Shown here piece after piece: positions 17,184 through 24,735 of a DNA stretch of 56,679 nt. The notes beneath the pieces were generated by a model. That model made no database searches, was not told where the DNA came from, and saw only the letters and a list, made by a program, of their open reading frames with translations. Source of the DNA: Parvibaculum sp049651025 (GTDB lineage Bacteria; Pseudomonadota; Alphaproteobacteria; Parvibaculales; Parvibaculaceae); contig NZ_JBASBH010000058.1 in the NCBI RefSeq assembly GCF_049651025.1, forward strand, positions 1-56,679, read 5' to 3'. A program made the position numbers and the translations under genes. Position 1 is the first letter of the stretch. Each line of letters opens with the position of its first letter.

Positions 17184-17554
17184 GCGGGCACCTCGGCGCG
17201 TATCGCCTTTGCGCTGTTCGTCACAGCAAGCGCCGCGACGGGCGCAATCGTCGGCAAATTCATGTCGGTGACTGCGATGACCGAATGATCGCCTTCGGCG
17301 GCAACAAAACCCTGCAGGCCGAACATGTCGCCCGGTATGAGCACATTCAAAACCCGACGTCTCTCATCCTTGAGCATCTGATAACGAATGGCCCAACCTC
17401 TCTCGACGATGAAGGCGCGCTTAAACGCCTCGCCTGCGACGACAATGTCGCGCCCTCGCTCCGCAACCTGTTTTTGCGCGGGGAGGGTTCGCAATGGTGC
17501 GAAATCACTTTCTGTCAGTTCGGCATAATGAGACAGCCGCTTGAACAGAGGCAT
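17180..17554 (-). CDS. Truncated Crp/Fnr-type cyclic-nucleotide-binding protein without HTH
   Basis: A 124-residue protein that follows the Crp/Fnr sensor domain up to the end of the beta-roll: FIVERGWAIRYQMLKDERRR, then VLNVLIPGDMFGLQGF and HSVIAVTDM. It then ends in ~25 residues unlike the family. The dimerisation helix and DNA-binding helix-turn-helix are missing, so it cannot act as an ordinary transcription factor. The downstream sequence is ecfG, not lost HTH code. The second of two adjacent ATGs was chosen because GAGGG lies seven bases before it. It may be a remnant kept as a leader gene for ecfG, or a ligand-binding protein. Confidence 0.72.
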   Translation of the reverse strand: MPLFKRLSHYAELTESDFAPLRTLPAQKQVAERGRDIVVAGEAFKRAFIVERGWAIRYQMLKDERRRVLNVLIPGDMFGLQGFVAAEGDHSVIAVTDMNLPTIAPVAALAVTNSAKAIRAEVPA

Positions 17555-17668
17555 CATGCTGCCCTCGCGTCGTGACCGGAGTGGATGTCGCAACCTCCTG
17601 GAGAGATACGAGAGACCGGAGAAAACAGATCGCGACCAACTCCATAAATCGAGATGGCGCTCGAATTA

Positions 17669-17693
17669 AACGCACAGCGCCTCAACGGGTTCC
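17669..17693 (-). promoter_or_regulatory. EcfG-type promoter for the crp'-ecfG operon
   Basis: On the minus strand GGAAC (17693-17689), 16 bases, then CGTT (17672-17669): an exact consensus match. It lies 115 bases before the crp' start and would make ecfG autoregulated. Confidence 0.85.
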
Positions 17694-17702
17694 ATATGGA
17701 AC
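17689..17702. repeat. 14-bp perfect palindrome over the ecfG -35 element
   Basis: GTTCCATATGGAAC reads the same on both strands and includes the -35 GGAAC of the crp'-ecfG promoter plus an oppositely oriented copy. The plus-strand copy has no CGTT at a suitable distance. It may be chance or an operator. Confidence 0.6.
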
Positions 17703-17729
17703 TCCGCAAATTGGGCCTATTCGTGGCAA

Positions 17730-18527
17730 TCAGTCCGCCAGCGACACAGTGCTGCTGAGAAACAGCGCCTGACTGATCGCAGCCTTGACGGCATTTCGCT
17801 GAAACGGCTTGGTGATGAGGAAGGTCGGCTCCGGCCTGTCGCCCGTCAGCAGGCGTTCGGGAAATGCCGTGATGAAGATCACCGGAACGGTTATGCCGCC
17901 CAGAATATCTTTCACCGCATCGATGCCCGAGCTGCCATCGGCAAGCTGAATATCGGCAAGCACAAGTCCGGGCTGCCTGTGTTTTGCAGCCGCCACGGCC
18001 TCCTTGCGCGTCACCGCCGTGCCGCTGACCTTGTGGCCCAGCTCGCGGACGATTTCCTCAAGATCCATCGAGATGATCGGTTCATCCTCGATAATCAGCA
18101 CTTCGGTCGCGATCTGACTGTCTATCTGCGCCAGCGCAGCTTCGAGCAGGGCGTCCATTTCTTCATTGGCGACACCGATGATGAGGGCTGCATCGGCGGC
18201 GCTGAACCCCTCCATCGCCGTCAGCAGCAAGGCCTGACGGTTGAGAGGCGTGAGGCGGCCAAGCTTTTCCGCGGCTATCCGCGTCGGATCGGACTCTGCT
18301 GCGCCATCCGGTTGGACCTCAATATTGACGGTCGCCCAAATCGTATGGAACAACTGATACAGGCCGGGACGTGCTTCGATACCTGTCGGGAAGCAGGCTG
18401 GATTGTCGATGATCGCCATCAAGGTTGCGCGTACAAAGGAATCGCCGCGTTCCTGGCTGCCTGTCAGAGCACGAGCATAGCGACGAAGATACGGCAGATG
18501 CGGACCGAGTTCCTGTGCGAGTGACAT
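17730..18527 (-). CDS. phyR: Anti-anti-sigma response regulator PhyR
   Basis: A 265-residue protein with an ECF-sigma-like N-terminal domain (residues 1-~138, SLAQELGPHLPYLRRYARAL) and a C-terminal receiver (from ~143) with phospho-acceptor Asp192 in LVLADIQLADG. Phosphorylated PhyR mimics the sigma factor, binds NepR and releases EcfG. The ATG at 18527 was chosen because homologues begin MSLAQEL; AGGAG lies 11 bases upstream, and an in-frame ATG eight codons earlier is possible. It is divergent from nepR. No clear stress promoter precedes it, and no terminator separates it from crp'-ecfG downstream. Confidence 0.95.
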   Translation of the reverse strand: MSLAQELGPHLPYLRRYARALTGSQERGDSFVRATLMAIIDNPACFPTGIEARPGLYQLFHTIWATVNIEVQPDGAAESDPTRIAAEKLGRLTPLNRQALLLTAMEGFSAADAALIIGVANEEMDALLEAALAQIDSQIATEVLIIEDEPIISMDLEEIVRELGHKVSGTAVTRKEAVAAAKHRQPGLVLADIQLADGSSGIDAVKDILGGITVPVIFITAFPERLLTGDRPEPTFLITKPFQRNAVKAAISQALFLSSTVSLAD

Positions 18528-18611
18528 ATCAGTCTGGACTCCTTTGTTCATCCGGCAGGACCGGTCTCCATGGTGCACTGAAATTAGTGGGCAGAATATG
18601 TCTTACTTGAT

Positions 18612-18637
18612 GGAACCATTGAGCCGAAAAAGAGTTT
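18612..18637 (+). promoter_or_regulatory. EcfG-type promoter for nepR
   Basis: GGAAC (18612-18616), 17 bases, then GTTT (18634-18637). The -35 is perfect and the -10 matches the GTT core. It predicts transcription start about 50-60 bases before the nepR ATG. Confidence 0.7.
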
Positions 18638-18704
18638 CATTCACGCCGCGAGTTTTGTGGCCTTTTTTCTTATACGCCGCAAATCAGGACGGCAGAGTTT
18701 GGAA

Positions 18705-18914
18705 ATGACGTCAGGCAAGGGTAGACAAGGCGCGTCGGCGGGCACCAATTCAGGGGGCAAGGCGGCGTCAAATCGCGAAGAAGCAAGGCAACGGCGCGAA
18801 GCGCTCGGGCGTAGTCTGCGGCGCGTTTACCAAGATGTGGTTCAGGAACCGGTCCCCGACGATCTCGCGGAACTGATGAGGAAGCTTGACCAGATTACTG
18901 AGCAGGACGGCTGA
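18705..18914 (+). CDS. nepR: Anti-sigma factor NepR
   Basis: A 69-residue protein. The N-terminal third is a polar, Gly/Ser-rich disordered tail. The rest is the NepR core LGRSLRRVYQDVVQEPVPDD followed by LAELMRKLD, which forms the two helices that clamp EcfG or, in the activated state, PhyR. The ATG at 18705 has only a poor ribosome binding site. A GTG at 18657 is in frame but would lie almost at the predicted transcription start. It is divergent from phyR and is followed after 103 bases by a sensor kinase gene on the same strand. Confidence 0.93.
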   Translation: MTSGKGRQGASAGTNSGGKAASNREEARQRREALGRSLRRVYQDVVQEPVPDDLAELMRKLDQITEQDG

Positions 18915-18996
18915 AGAGGCGGTAGCGAGCCGATAAAATCCTGCGAAACGCGAAGCATATTTCCGCACCTAGCTGCATGAACGAATTTCCACTACC

Positions 18997-19008
18997 CCCC
19001 GAAAGGGG
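18997..19008 (+). promoter_or_regulatory. Hairpin holding the ribosome binding site of the kinase gene
   Basis: CCCC, a GAAA tetraloop and GGGG form a small stem, followed by CGTTTTCTT and then the kinase ATG at 19018. The GGGG is the only plausible ribosome binding site, so folding would hide it. A weak terminator or attenuator is the other reading. Confidence 0.45.
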
Positions 19009-19017
19009 CGTTTTCTT

Positions 19018-20706
19018 ATGCGTGCACAACTAAAGTCGCTCCGCGCGAGGCTCCTGTTTCTCCTCAGCTTCACGCTGCTTCCGATTGCCGCGATCGCCCT
19101 GGCGAACGCTTATATCGGCTATCAGCACTATCGCACCCAGATCGTCACCAGCGTGGTCGGCGAAGGCGAACAGGTTCTTCGTCGCGAAGAAGCGATCATC
19201 AATCGCGCGAAAAATCTGCTGGGCGCCATTGCCGTCTTGCCGCCCGATACGGCGAAAGCCCAATGCGGCGAGAACCTCGCAAGGCTGCTCTCCCAATATT
19301 CAGACTTCACCAACATCGCCATGCTCGCGCCCGACGGCGCGGTGCAATGCATTGCGCAGGGCAGTCAGGGCGCTGTCGCGGCGCCTTTCCCGGCCTGGTT
19401 TCAATCCGTCCTGAACGGCCAGTCTTTCGCGATCAGCGCGGCGGACCCGGGCCTTGGCGCCGAACCGAGCATCGCGGCCGCCGCGCCCCTTTTCGATGCG
19501 GGAAACAATGTCCGGCATGTGCTGGTCGTCATGATCAAGCTGAGCGCCCTTGAACAACCGATGCGCGACATAAGCCTCCCCGAAGGCGGCGCCATGGTCG
19601 TACTCGACCATAAGGGCAACGCGCTGGTGCAGCGTTCAAATCAGGTGCCCACAGAAAACTGGCTGCCCACCGGCTTTCTCGACAAGCAGCCGAGCAGCAC
19701 GGCATCGGGCATCTTTGACGGATACGGAAATGACGGCATTGAACGGCGTTACGTGCTTGTGCCGCTGGCGGGCGAGATGTTCGCCGTCTATGGAATGCCC
19801 ACAGCATCGATCGGCGACCCTGCCCACTTTCTTCTCTACAGCAATATCGGCTCCGCGCTGCTGATGTGGCTCGCGGCGCTGGCGATCACGGCCTTCGCGA
19901 TAGGATATTTCGTCACCAGGCCGCTGCTTCGAATTCGTCGTGGCATGGCGGCCTATACGGCGGGCGACACGCGCTCACGCATACTCGACGTCGACGATCT
20001 GCCCGGCGAGGTGCAGCTGCTCGCGGCGACATTCAACGACATGGCCGATACGATTGCCGCCCGCGACGACGCGCTGCGCGAAGCCGTGTCGCACCAGAAA
20101 GCCCTGACGCGCGAAGTGCACCACCGCGTGCGCAACAATCTGCAGATCATCAACAGCCTGATGAACCTGCAGAGCTGGCGCGCGGAAACCCCGTCTGAAG
20201 TGGCGACCTTCACCGAGGTTCAGAGGCGCGTGACAGCGCTTGGCCTTGTGCATGGTGCAATCTATCAGGGCGACGACATGCGCTCCGTCAGGCTGAAAGC
20301 GCTGCTGACGGATTTATGCGCGGCGACGGAACAGGCCATGGGCGATATCGATCCGCTGCCCCTTTTTGAGGCCGATGCCGACGAGCTGTCCGCTTCCGCC
20401 GATATTGCCGTGCCGCTTGCCTTTCTCATTACGGAAATCATCGGCGAGGCGACGTTGCGCCGTAATGGCAGCCCTATCCCCGGCCATATTCGCATCGAGA
20501 TCCGCAAGGCTGGAACCGGCGGCATTCTCATCGTGCAGGCCGACAAGCGTTTATTTGAACCCGCTCAGGGTGAAGCCCCGGCCAGGCGCAATGGTCTCAA
20601 TCTTTTAGCGGGTCTTGTGCGCCAACTTGGCGGCGTGCAGCAGATCAACGAAGACGGGACGGCTATTCAGGTAACGATTCCAAACATTTCGCCCTCGCTT
20701 CACTAA
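19018..20706 (+). CDS. HisKA_2 sensor protein with degenerate ATPase domain
   Basis: A 562-residue membrane sensor. An N-terminal helix (~10-32), a periplasmic sensor of ~240 residues (Cache-like), a second helix (~280-302), a HAMP segment and a HisKA_2 domain with HHRVRNN (His368/His369) occur in order. The ATPase-like domain is altered. The N-box reads TEIIGEA, with Glu477 where the Mg2+-binding Asn should be, and the DxGxG box is replaced by QADKRLF (507-513). Normal autophosphorylation is therefore doubtful. Position after nepR suggests it controls PhyR, perhaps as a phosphatase like the PhyP protein of sphingomonads (recalled, not tested). Confidence 0.88.
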   Translation: MRAQLKSLRARLLFLLSFTLLPIAAIALANAYIGYQHYRTQIVTSVVGEGEQVLRREEAIINRAKNLLGAIAVLPPDTAKAQCGENLARLLSQYSDFTNIAMLAPDGAVQCIAQGSQGAVAAPFPAWFQSVLNGQSFAISAADPGLGAEPSIAAAAPLFDAGNNVRHVLVVMIKLSALEQPMRDISLPEGGAMVVLDHKGNALVQRSNQVPTENWLPTGFLDKQPSSTASGIFDGYGNDGIERRYVLVPLAGEMFAVYGMPTASIGDPAHFLLYSNIGSALLMWLAALAITAFAIGYFVTRPLLRIRRGMAAYTAGDTRSRILDVDDLPGEVQLLAATFNDMADTIAARDDALREAVSHQKALTREVHHRVRNNLQIINSLMNLQSWRAETPSEVATFTEVQRRVTALGLVHGAIYQGDDMRSVRLKALLTDLCAATEQAMGDIDPLPLFEADADELSASADIAVPLAFLITEIIGEATLRRNGSPIPGHIRIEIRKAGTGGILIVQADKRLFEPAQGEAPARRNGLNLLAGLVRQLGGVQQINEDGTAIQVTIPNISPSLH

Positions 20707-20813
20707 ATTTTGTCGAGTGACGGATTTTCGGGAACCTATTACGCGCATCGGCGTTTTATCAGTGTTCGGAATGCGTGATTGAATTTTGGCGAGCCCCTTT
20801 GGGGCCGCTGAAA

Positions 20814-20868
20814 AACCCCGACCCGGCATTTATCGTCCCCCCGTGCCCCCCCGTGCCAGGTCGGGGTT
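20814..20868 (+). terminator. Long-loop hairpin after the kinase gene
   Basis: Arms AACCCCGACC and GGTCGGGGTT, extended by GGCA/TGCC past one mismatch, enclose a C-rich loop. It lies about 110 bases after the kinase stop. No strong T-run follows, so termination is only probable. Confidence 0.5.
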
Positions 20869-20945
20869 CATTCCGGACCCTCCCGTAAAACACGAGTTTT
20901 AGCCCGCCCTGGCGGCAGCCTGTCCACGTCGGAAGGCGCGCAAAA

Positions 20946-20976
20946 AAGCGCCCGCCGACATGGTCGGCAGGCGCTT
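20946..20976 (-). terminator. Terminator of the PRC-barrel gene
   Basis: A 14-base stem with one mismatch and a 3-base loop. On the minus strand it is followed by TTTTTT, about 33 bases after the PRC-barrel stop. Confidence 0.85.
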
Positions 20977-21008
20977 CCTCGCTAAAACTCACACCACTCC
21001 ACGAGGCG

Positions 21009-21818
21009 TCAATGCGTGGCGGGCGAGCCCGCGTCTCTGTCCGGCGTCGAAACAACCGAAGCTGTGGATTCGTCGATCGAATAGACGAAGGCCGGTGCGG
21101 CCGACAAACCCGCCTTGGTGTCCTGCAGTGTGATCGGCCGATCCTTGGTGAACGTGCCGAGCTTGTTAAAGGCAACCGCGACGCGCTTGTCGCCGACGCC
21201 GAGAACGCCGCCGAAATCGATGGCCGCGTAACGCGCAACGCCGTTTCTGTCGAGGATCAGATCCGAAATCCTCGCGGTCTCGTCGCCATCCTGAAGCTTG
21301 ACCTTATGGCCGAGCAGCGAGCTGGCAAGCACCTGCCCCGAACCGATCTTGTCCTTGTCGACGGCCGGCAGCGCCTTGAGGCCATCCTCATTCATATCGA
21401 CCTTTACGACCGGCTTTTTGACATCGTGACCGGACCAGCCGAGGCTGGAAAAATCGACACCGACATTCTTCGCGCCGATGCCCGCAACGCCGCCAACCGC
21501 GATGATTGCGCGCTGCGCATGCCAGGCATCGTCGAACACGACATCATTTATCTTGGCGATGCTTTTGCCGTCGGGGCCTGCGACATCGGCACCATTGAGG
21601 TAATAGGCGCTCAATGCATCAGCCGAAATGACATCGACACCGCTCTCATGCGTGATGACATCCGGCGAAAGCGCCGATTTCGCACCCTCCGGCGCAGCCT
21701 GCACGCGCGATGCCGCATCAGGCGACACGGGAGGAGCAATATTATCGGCGCCTGCAGCGTAAACCATCATCGGCATACAGACGGTCAGCAATGCTGTCCC
21801 TGCAAGAAGGCGTTTCAT
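21009..21818 (-). CDS. Exported PRC-barrel domain protein
   Basis: A 269-residue exported protein. A signal peptide ends near VYAAGA (residue ~24), an Ala/Pro-rich linker follows, and then come two PRC-barrel-like repeats (residues ~70-140 and ~165-230) sharing the pattern G..V.D..G..I..I.D.V.D. Periplasmic PRC-barrel proteins are frequent, poorly understood members of GSR regulons. The ATG at 21818 has AGGAG seven bases upstream. A perfect EcfG-type promoter lies 42 bases before the start, and a strong terminator follows, so it is a single-gene unit. Confidence 0.85.
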   Translation of the reverse strand: MKRLLAGTALLTVCMPMMVYAAGADNIAPPVSPDAASRVQAAPEGAKSALSPDVITHESGVDVISADALSAYYLNGADVAGPDGKSIAKINDVVFDDAWHAQRAIIAVGGVAGIGAKNVGVDFSSLGWSGHDVKKPVVKVDMNEDGLKALPAVDKDKIGSGQVLASSLLGHKVKLQDGDETARISDLILDRNGVARYAAIDFGGVLGVGDKRVAVAFNKLGTFTKDRPITLQDTKAGLSAAPAFVYSIDESTASVVSTPDRDAGSPATH

Positions 21819-21859
21819 TTTCAATCTCCTTCGATCATTAACGGAACTGTCGAAGGTTT

Positions 21860-21884
21860 AACGATGCCTGAAAAATATTGTTCC
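21860..21884 (-). promoter_or_regulatory. EcfG-type promoter for the PRC-barrel gene
   Basis: On the minus strand GGAAC (21884-21880), 16 bases, then CGTT (21863-21860): an exact consensus match, 42 bases before the start codon. Confidence 0.88.
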
Positions 21885-21913
21885 GCAGCGAAACGGCGAA
21901 AGCTCAAACTCGC

Positions 21914-24367
21914 TCAACCACACCTGCCGAGATATTGCGACAAGGCGGCAGAAAGGCTCGCCTCGGAATATGGCTTGGCGACAATCGGCACATGCGAAAA
22001 ATGATCGGGAATGATGCTCTGCTCGCCATAGCCCGTTGCAAAGAAATATGGCGTGCCGGCCTTCGCCAACTGCTCAGCAAGCGGAAATGAGGTTTCACCG
22101 CCGAGGTTAACGTCGAGAACGACAATGTCGAAAGCACCCTCACCGAGAAAGGACCGCGCATCCTCGCACCGCGCGGCAATATCGACATGCGAAAATCCAA
22201 GGCGGCGCAACATGTCTTCCGCCTCAAGGGCGATGATCATATTGTCCTCGACCACGAGCGCACGCAGCGCGTGATCCGCCGTAAAAACCTCGGGCGACAA
22301 TATCGGGCGTCGTGGCTGCGCCACATCGACCAACTGATCCTCGACAAACTCCGAAGGGATTTTGAACGTGGCCGACAGGCCGTGCGTCAGATAATCCAGA
22401 TTGACGGCCCCTCTCAACTCGAAGGGGATCATGCGCTCCACAACGGTCGAGCCGAAGCCGCGCCGCTTCGGTGGCGAGATCGGCGCAACGCAATGCTCGC
22501 GCCAATCGAGACGAACCGCGCCATCTTCGTTGCGCGCCCAGCGCACAGCGAGTTTTCCAGATGCCTGACTGAGCGCACCATATTTGGCGGCATTCGTCGC
22601 AAGCTCATGCATGACGAGAGCGACCACCGCAAATGCGTGGGAGGAAAAGGCGATATCGGGGCCTTCGATCTCGATCGCGGTTTGCGACGTCAGATAGGGC
22701 GCCACTTCAGCTTCGACCAGCGAGCGCAGCGGCACGCTCGAAACGCCGTGACCGTTTATCTGATCATGCGCCAGCGCAAGCGAGCGCACGCGCCCGGCCA
22801 AAGTCTCGACAAATCCCTCAAGCGTGTCCGATGTTTCGGCGGTCTTGGCGACCAGAGACTGGAACAGCGCCAGAAGATTCTTGATCCGATGGTTGAGTTC
22901 CTTGATCAAAAACTCCTGACGATGCAACGCGACGGAATTGTCTTCCTCATCGCGATCGAGACGCCGCAGCTTGAGATCGAGGAGAAGGGAGCGCAGGGAA
23001 TGTGCGACCTCGACATCGACGCGGCTCCAGGGAAGCGAGCGGCCGCTTTCCATCTCTTCGCGAACCGGCGCGAGCTGCCCCGGCTGAGCCCAGCGGACCG
23101 GACGGACCGTCTCCTTGCGGAACAGCATCAGATAGCTGTTCGGCTGTCGGCCAAGCCTGACGGCAAGCACACCGCCAAGACCCGTCAGGCCGCCGCCTTC
23201 GGCCGACACGCCGAGATCGTCATGCGACTGGACGACCGACGCCACCGCATCGAGTTTCGCAATCAGACCGTGCACCGCATCCGGCGAGGGCACTTGCCCG
23301 GCCGCGGCAAATCCGCGCCCGTTCCAATAGCCGATGCCGTCAAAGGCGACATGTCGTCCCAGCGCGTCGGCGAAGCCCTGAAGATTTTCTTCAGGGTCTA
23401 TCTCGAGCGCGGGATCGATCAGAACCTCGCTGCGCGCCTTGCGGGCCGTCATATGCGTGCCGAAAGTTTCAGCCGCGCCAAGAAGGCCGATTTGCAGCGC
23501 GATGCCGTTCACGAAAAACTCGATGGCGCCTCGCGTCTCGAAGGGGATGAAGCGCGGCTCTGCATTCACGCAAACCATGCCGCCCCATGGCGCGTCGATC
23601 GGACCTATCGGAAGCGCAAAGACCGAGCCGATGCCGCATTGTTGAAGGTAAGCCGCATGAGCAGGCGAGATGCATTGCAGACCGAGCGCATTCAAGCCGT
23701 GCAATTCACCCTGCGCCACAGGCCCGGGCATAATGGGCGAAGGAACATAACTCGTGTCCGGGATATAGGCGAAACGCGCGCCCTTCACGAGATCGCGCGC
23801 CAGCATATTCGTCTCGTTGACGCCGTAAAGAAGCCCGCTGCTCGACGCGCCGTCGCTGCGGTGCTCGTCGGCGACGATCTCGCTCGTGCCGTCTTCACGA
23901 AAGCGGAAGATGCCGACGCGATCAAATCCGGTCAGTGAACGCGATTGCCGCGCGGCGCGAACGCAAACATCCATCGGCGACGTCGCGCTTCGCACGCGAG
24001 CACGCATTGCGCGGAGAAGAAAAAACGCATCGTCGGCGCTTTTCTGGCCGGGCTGGCGCGGCTTGATCTCGATAACCGCGCGAGACTGGTCGGCGTAAAG
24101 AGCGAGATCGAAACGCTCGCGCTTGTACCCCATGGCGAGGTTCATCAGCCGTTCCGGCTCGCCATTGGCCATAACGAACTGCAAAATATTTCGCAGACGG
24201 TGAATTGTGTGACGCGACATCAACTCACTGAGAGGGCGGCCGATCACTGCTTGCGCATCAGCACCGAAAATAGGCTGAAGGCTCTCGCTGGCATGCGTGA
24301 CCACCCATTCGGGAAGTCGCAAGACGAGAAGCGCACCATGGGGCTGAACAGCATCGATTGTCTCTAT
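21914..24367 (-). CDS. Phytochrome-like HWE histidine kinase with C-terminal receiver
   Basis: An 817-residue protein if started at the ATA at 24367. In order it has a PAS_2-type domain opening with AVQPHGALLV, a GAF domain (~125-300), a PHY-like domain (~310-480), an HWE kinase (ELNHRIKN; N-box MHELATNAAKYG; PPKRRGFGS) and a receiver domain with VVLDVNLGG and an FATGYG motif. The bilin-attachment Cys normally upstream of QPHG is absent, and the GAF PASDIP motif is replaced by VNETN, so light sensing is unlikely. GAGGAA stands six bases before ATA. No ATG, GTG or TTG is in frame before TTG 24322, and starting there would drop the conserved QPHGALL block. Confidence 0.85.
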   Translation of the reverse strand: METIDAVQPHGALLVLRLPEWVVTHASESLQPIFGADAQAVIGRPLSELMSRHTIHRLRNILQFVMANGEPERLMNLAMGYKRERFDLALYADQSRAVIEIKPRQPGQKSADDAFFLLRAMRARVRSATSPMDVCVRAARQSRSLTGFDRVGIFRFREDGTSEIVADEHRSDGASSSGLLYGVNETNMLARDLVKGARFAYIPDTSYVPSPIMPGPVAQGELHGLNALGLQCISPAHAAYLQQCGIGSVFALPIGPIDAPWGGMVCVNAEPRFIPFETRGAIEFFVNGIALQIGLLGAAETFGTHMTARKARSEVLIDPALEIDPEENLQGFADALGRHVAFDGIGYWNGRGFAAAGQVPSPDAVHGLIAKLDAVASVVQSHDDLGVSAEGGGLTGLGGVLAVRLGRQPNSYLMLFRKETVRPVRWAQPGQLAPVREEMESGRSLPWSRVDVEVAHSLRSLLLDLKLRRLDRDEEDNSVALHRQEFLIKELNHRIKNLLALFQSLVAKTAETSDTLEGFVETLAGRVRSLALAHDQINGHGVSSVPLRSLVEAEVAPYLTSQTAIEIEGPDIAFSSHAFAVVALVMHELATNAAKYGALSQASGKLAVRWARNEDGAVRLDWREHCVAPISPPKRRGFGSTVVERMIPFELRGAVNLDYLTHGLSATFKIPSEFVEDQLVDVAQPRRPILSPEVFTADHALRALVVEDNMIIALEAEDMLRRLGFSHVDIAARCEDARSFLGEGAFDIVVLDVNLGGETSFPLAEQLAKAGTPYFFATGYGEQSIIPDHFSHVPIVAKPYSEASLSAALSQYLGRCG

Positions 24368-24735
24368 TGTCCGTTCCTCACGACTGCGACCTCAAATAGA
24401 GCCGCGCACTGTTCAGGCAAACGCGAAATTCAAATTACAGGATGGTGAGGCGAAATAAGCAACTGTTGAATCGTGCCCACGGACACACAAACCACTCCTG
24501 CCACTCCGCCTCAACACAGGGGCGCGGCGAAACGGTGGCAAGAGCCGCTTTTATCTGAGCCATCGCGGAACCGCCGACGATACGCGGCGTTGATCCAGCG
24601 TGACAGCAAGCGAAGCCGGTCGGCATGGCCCCGCCCCGACCTCTGGCGGATCGCGCGGCTCTCAATTTCAGGAACGCGGCGCTGCCGCATAATTTGAGTT
24701 CCGGTTCCGGCTGGAGCATTTACGCAGAGGTCGAC
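24368..24735. other. Intergenic region with a stress promoter
   Basis: 368 bases between the phytochrome-like kinase (minus) and the permease transcript (plus). It holds the EcfG-type promoter at 24567-24591; the rest shows no gene I can support. Confidence 0.6.
24567..24591 (+). promoter_or_regulatory. EcfG-type promoter upstream of the AI-2E-family permease
   Basis: GGAAC (24567-24571), 16 bases, then CGTT (24588-24591): an exact consensus match. It implies an untranslated leader of about 135 bases before the small peptide and 210 before the permease. Confidence 0.75.

Larger units (their letters stand above)
20707..21008. other. Intergenic region between convergent genes
   Basis: 302 bases separating the kinase and PRC-barrel genes. 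They hold two terminator-type hairpins, at 20814-20868 and 20946-20976, and a smaller GCCCC-TTT-GGGGC hairpin near 20793-20805. No small gene was convincing. Confidence 0.7.

Noticed and set aside
18613..18640. Possible EcfG promoter for phyR on the minus strand (GAAAC-N16-GGTT)
   Set aside because: Mismatches in both boxes, and it overlaps the better nepR promoter in the opposite direction.
21840..21862. GGAAC on the plus strand upstream of the PRC-barrel gene
   Set aside because: No CGTT at the right distance on that strand and no plus-strand gene follows.
22187..23938. 583-codon open frame antisense to the phytochrome-like kinase
   Set aside because: Composition is that of a shadow frame; the kinase domains on the other strand are unambiguous.
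24331..24360. ATG near the start of the phytochrome-like kinase (minus strand, in ATCGATGCTG)
   Set aside because: It is out of frame with the conserved QPHGALL block and would give a short unrelated peptide.
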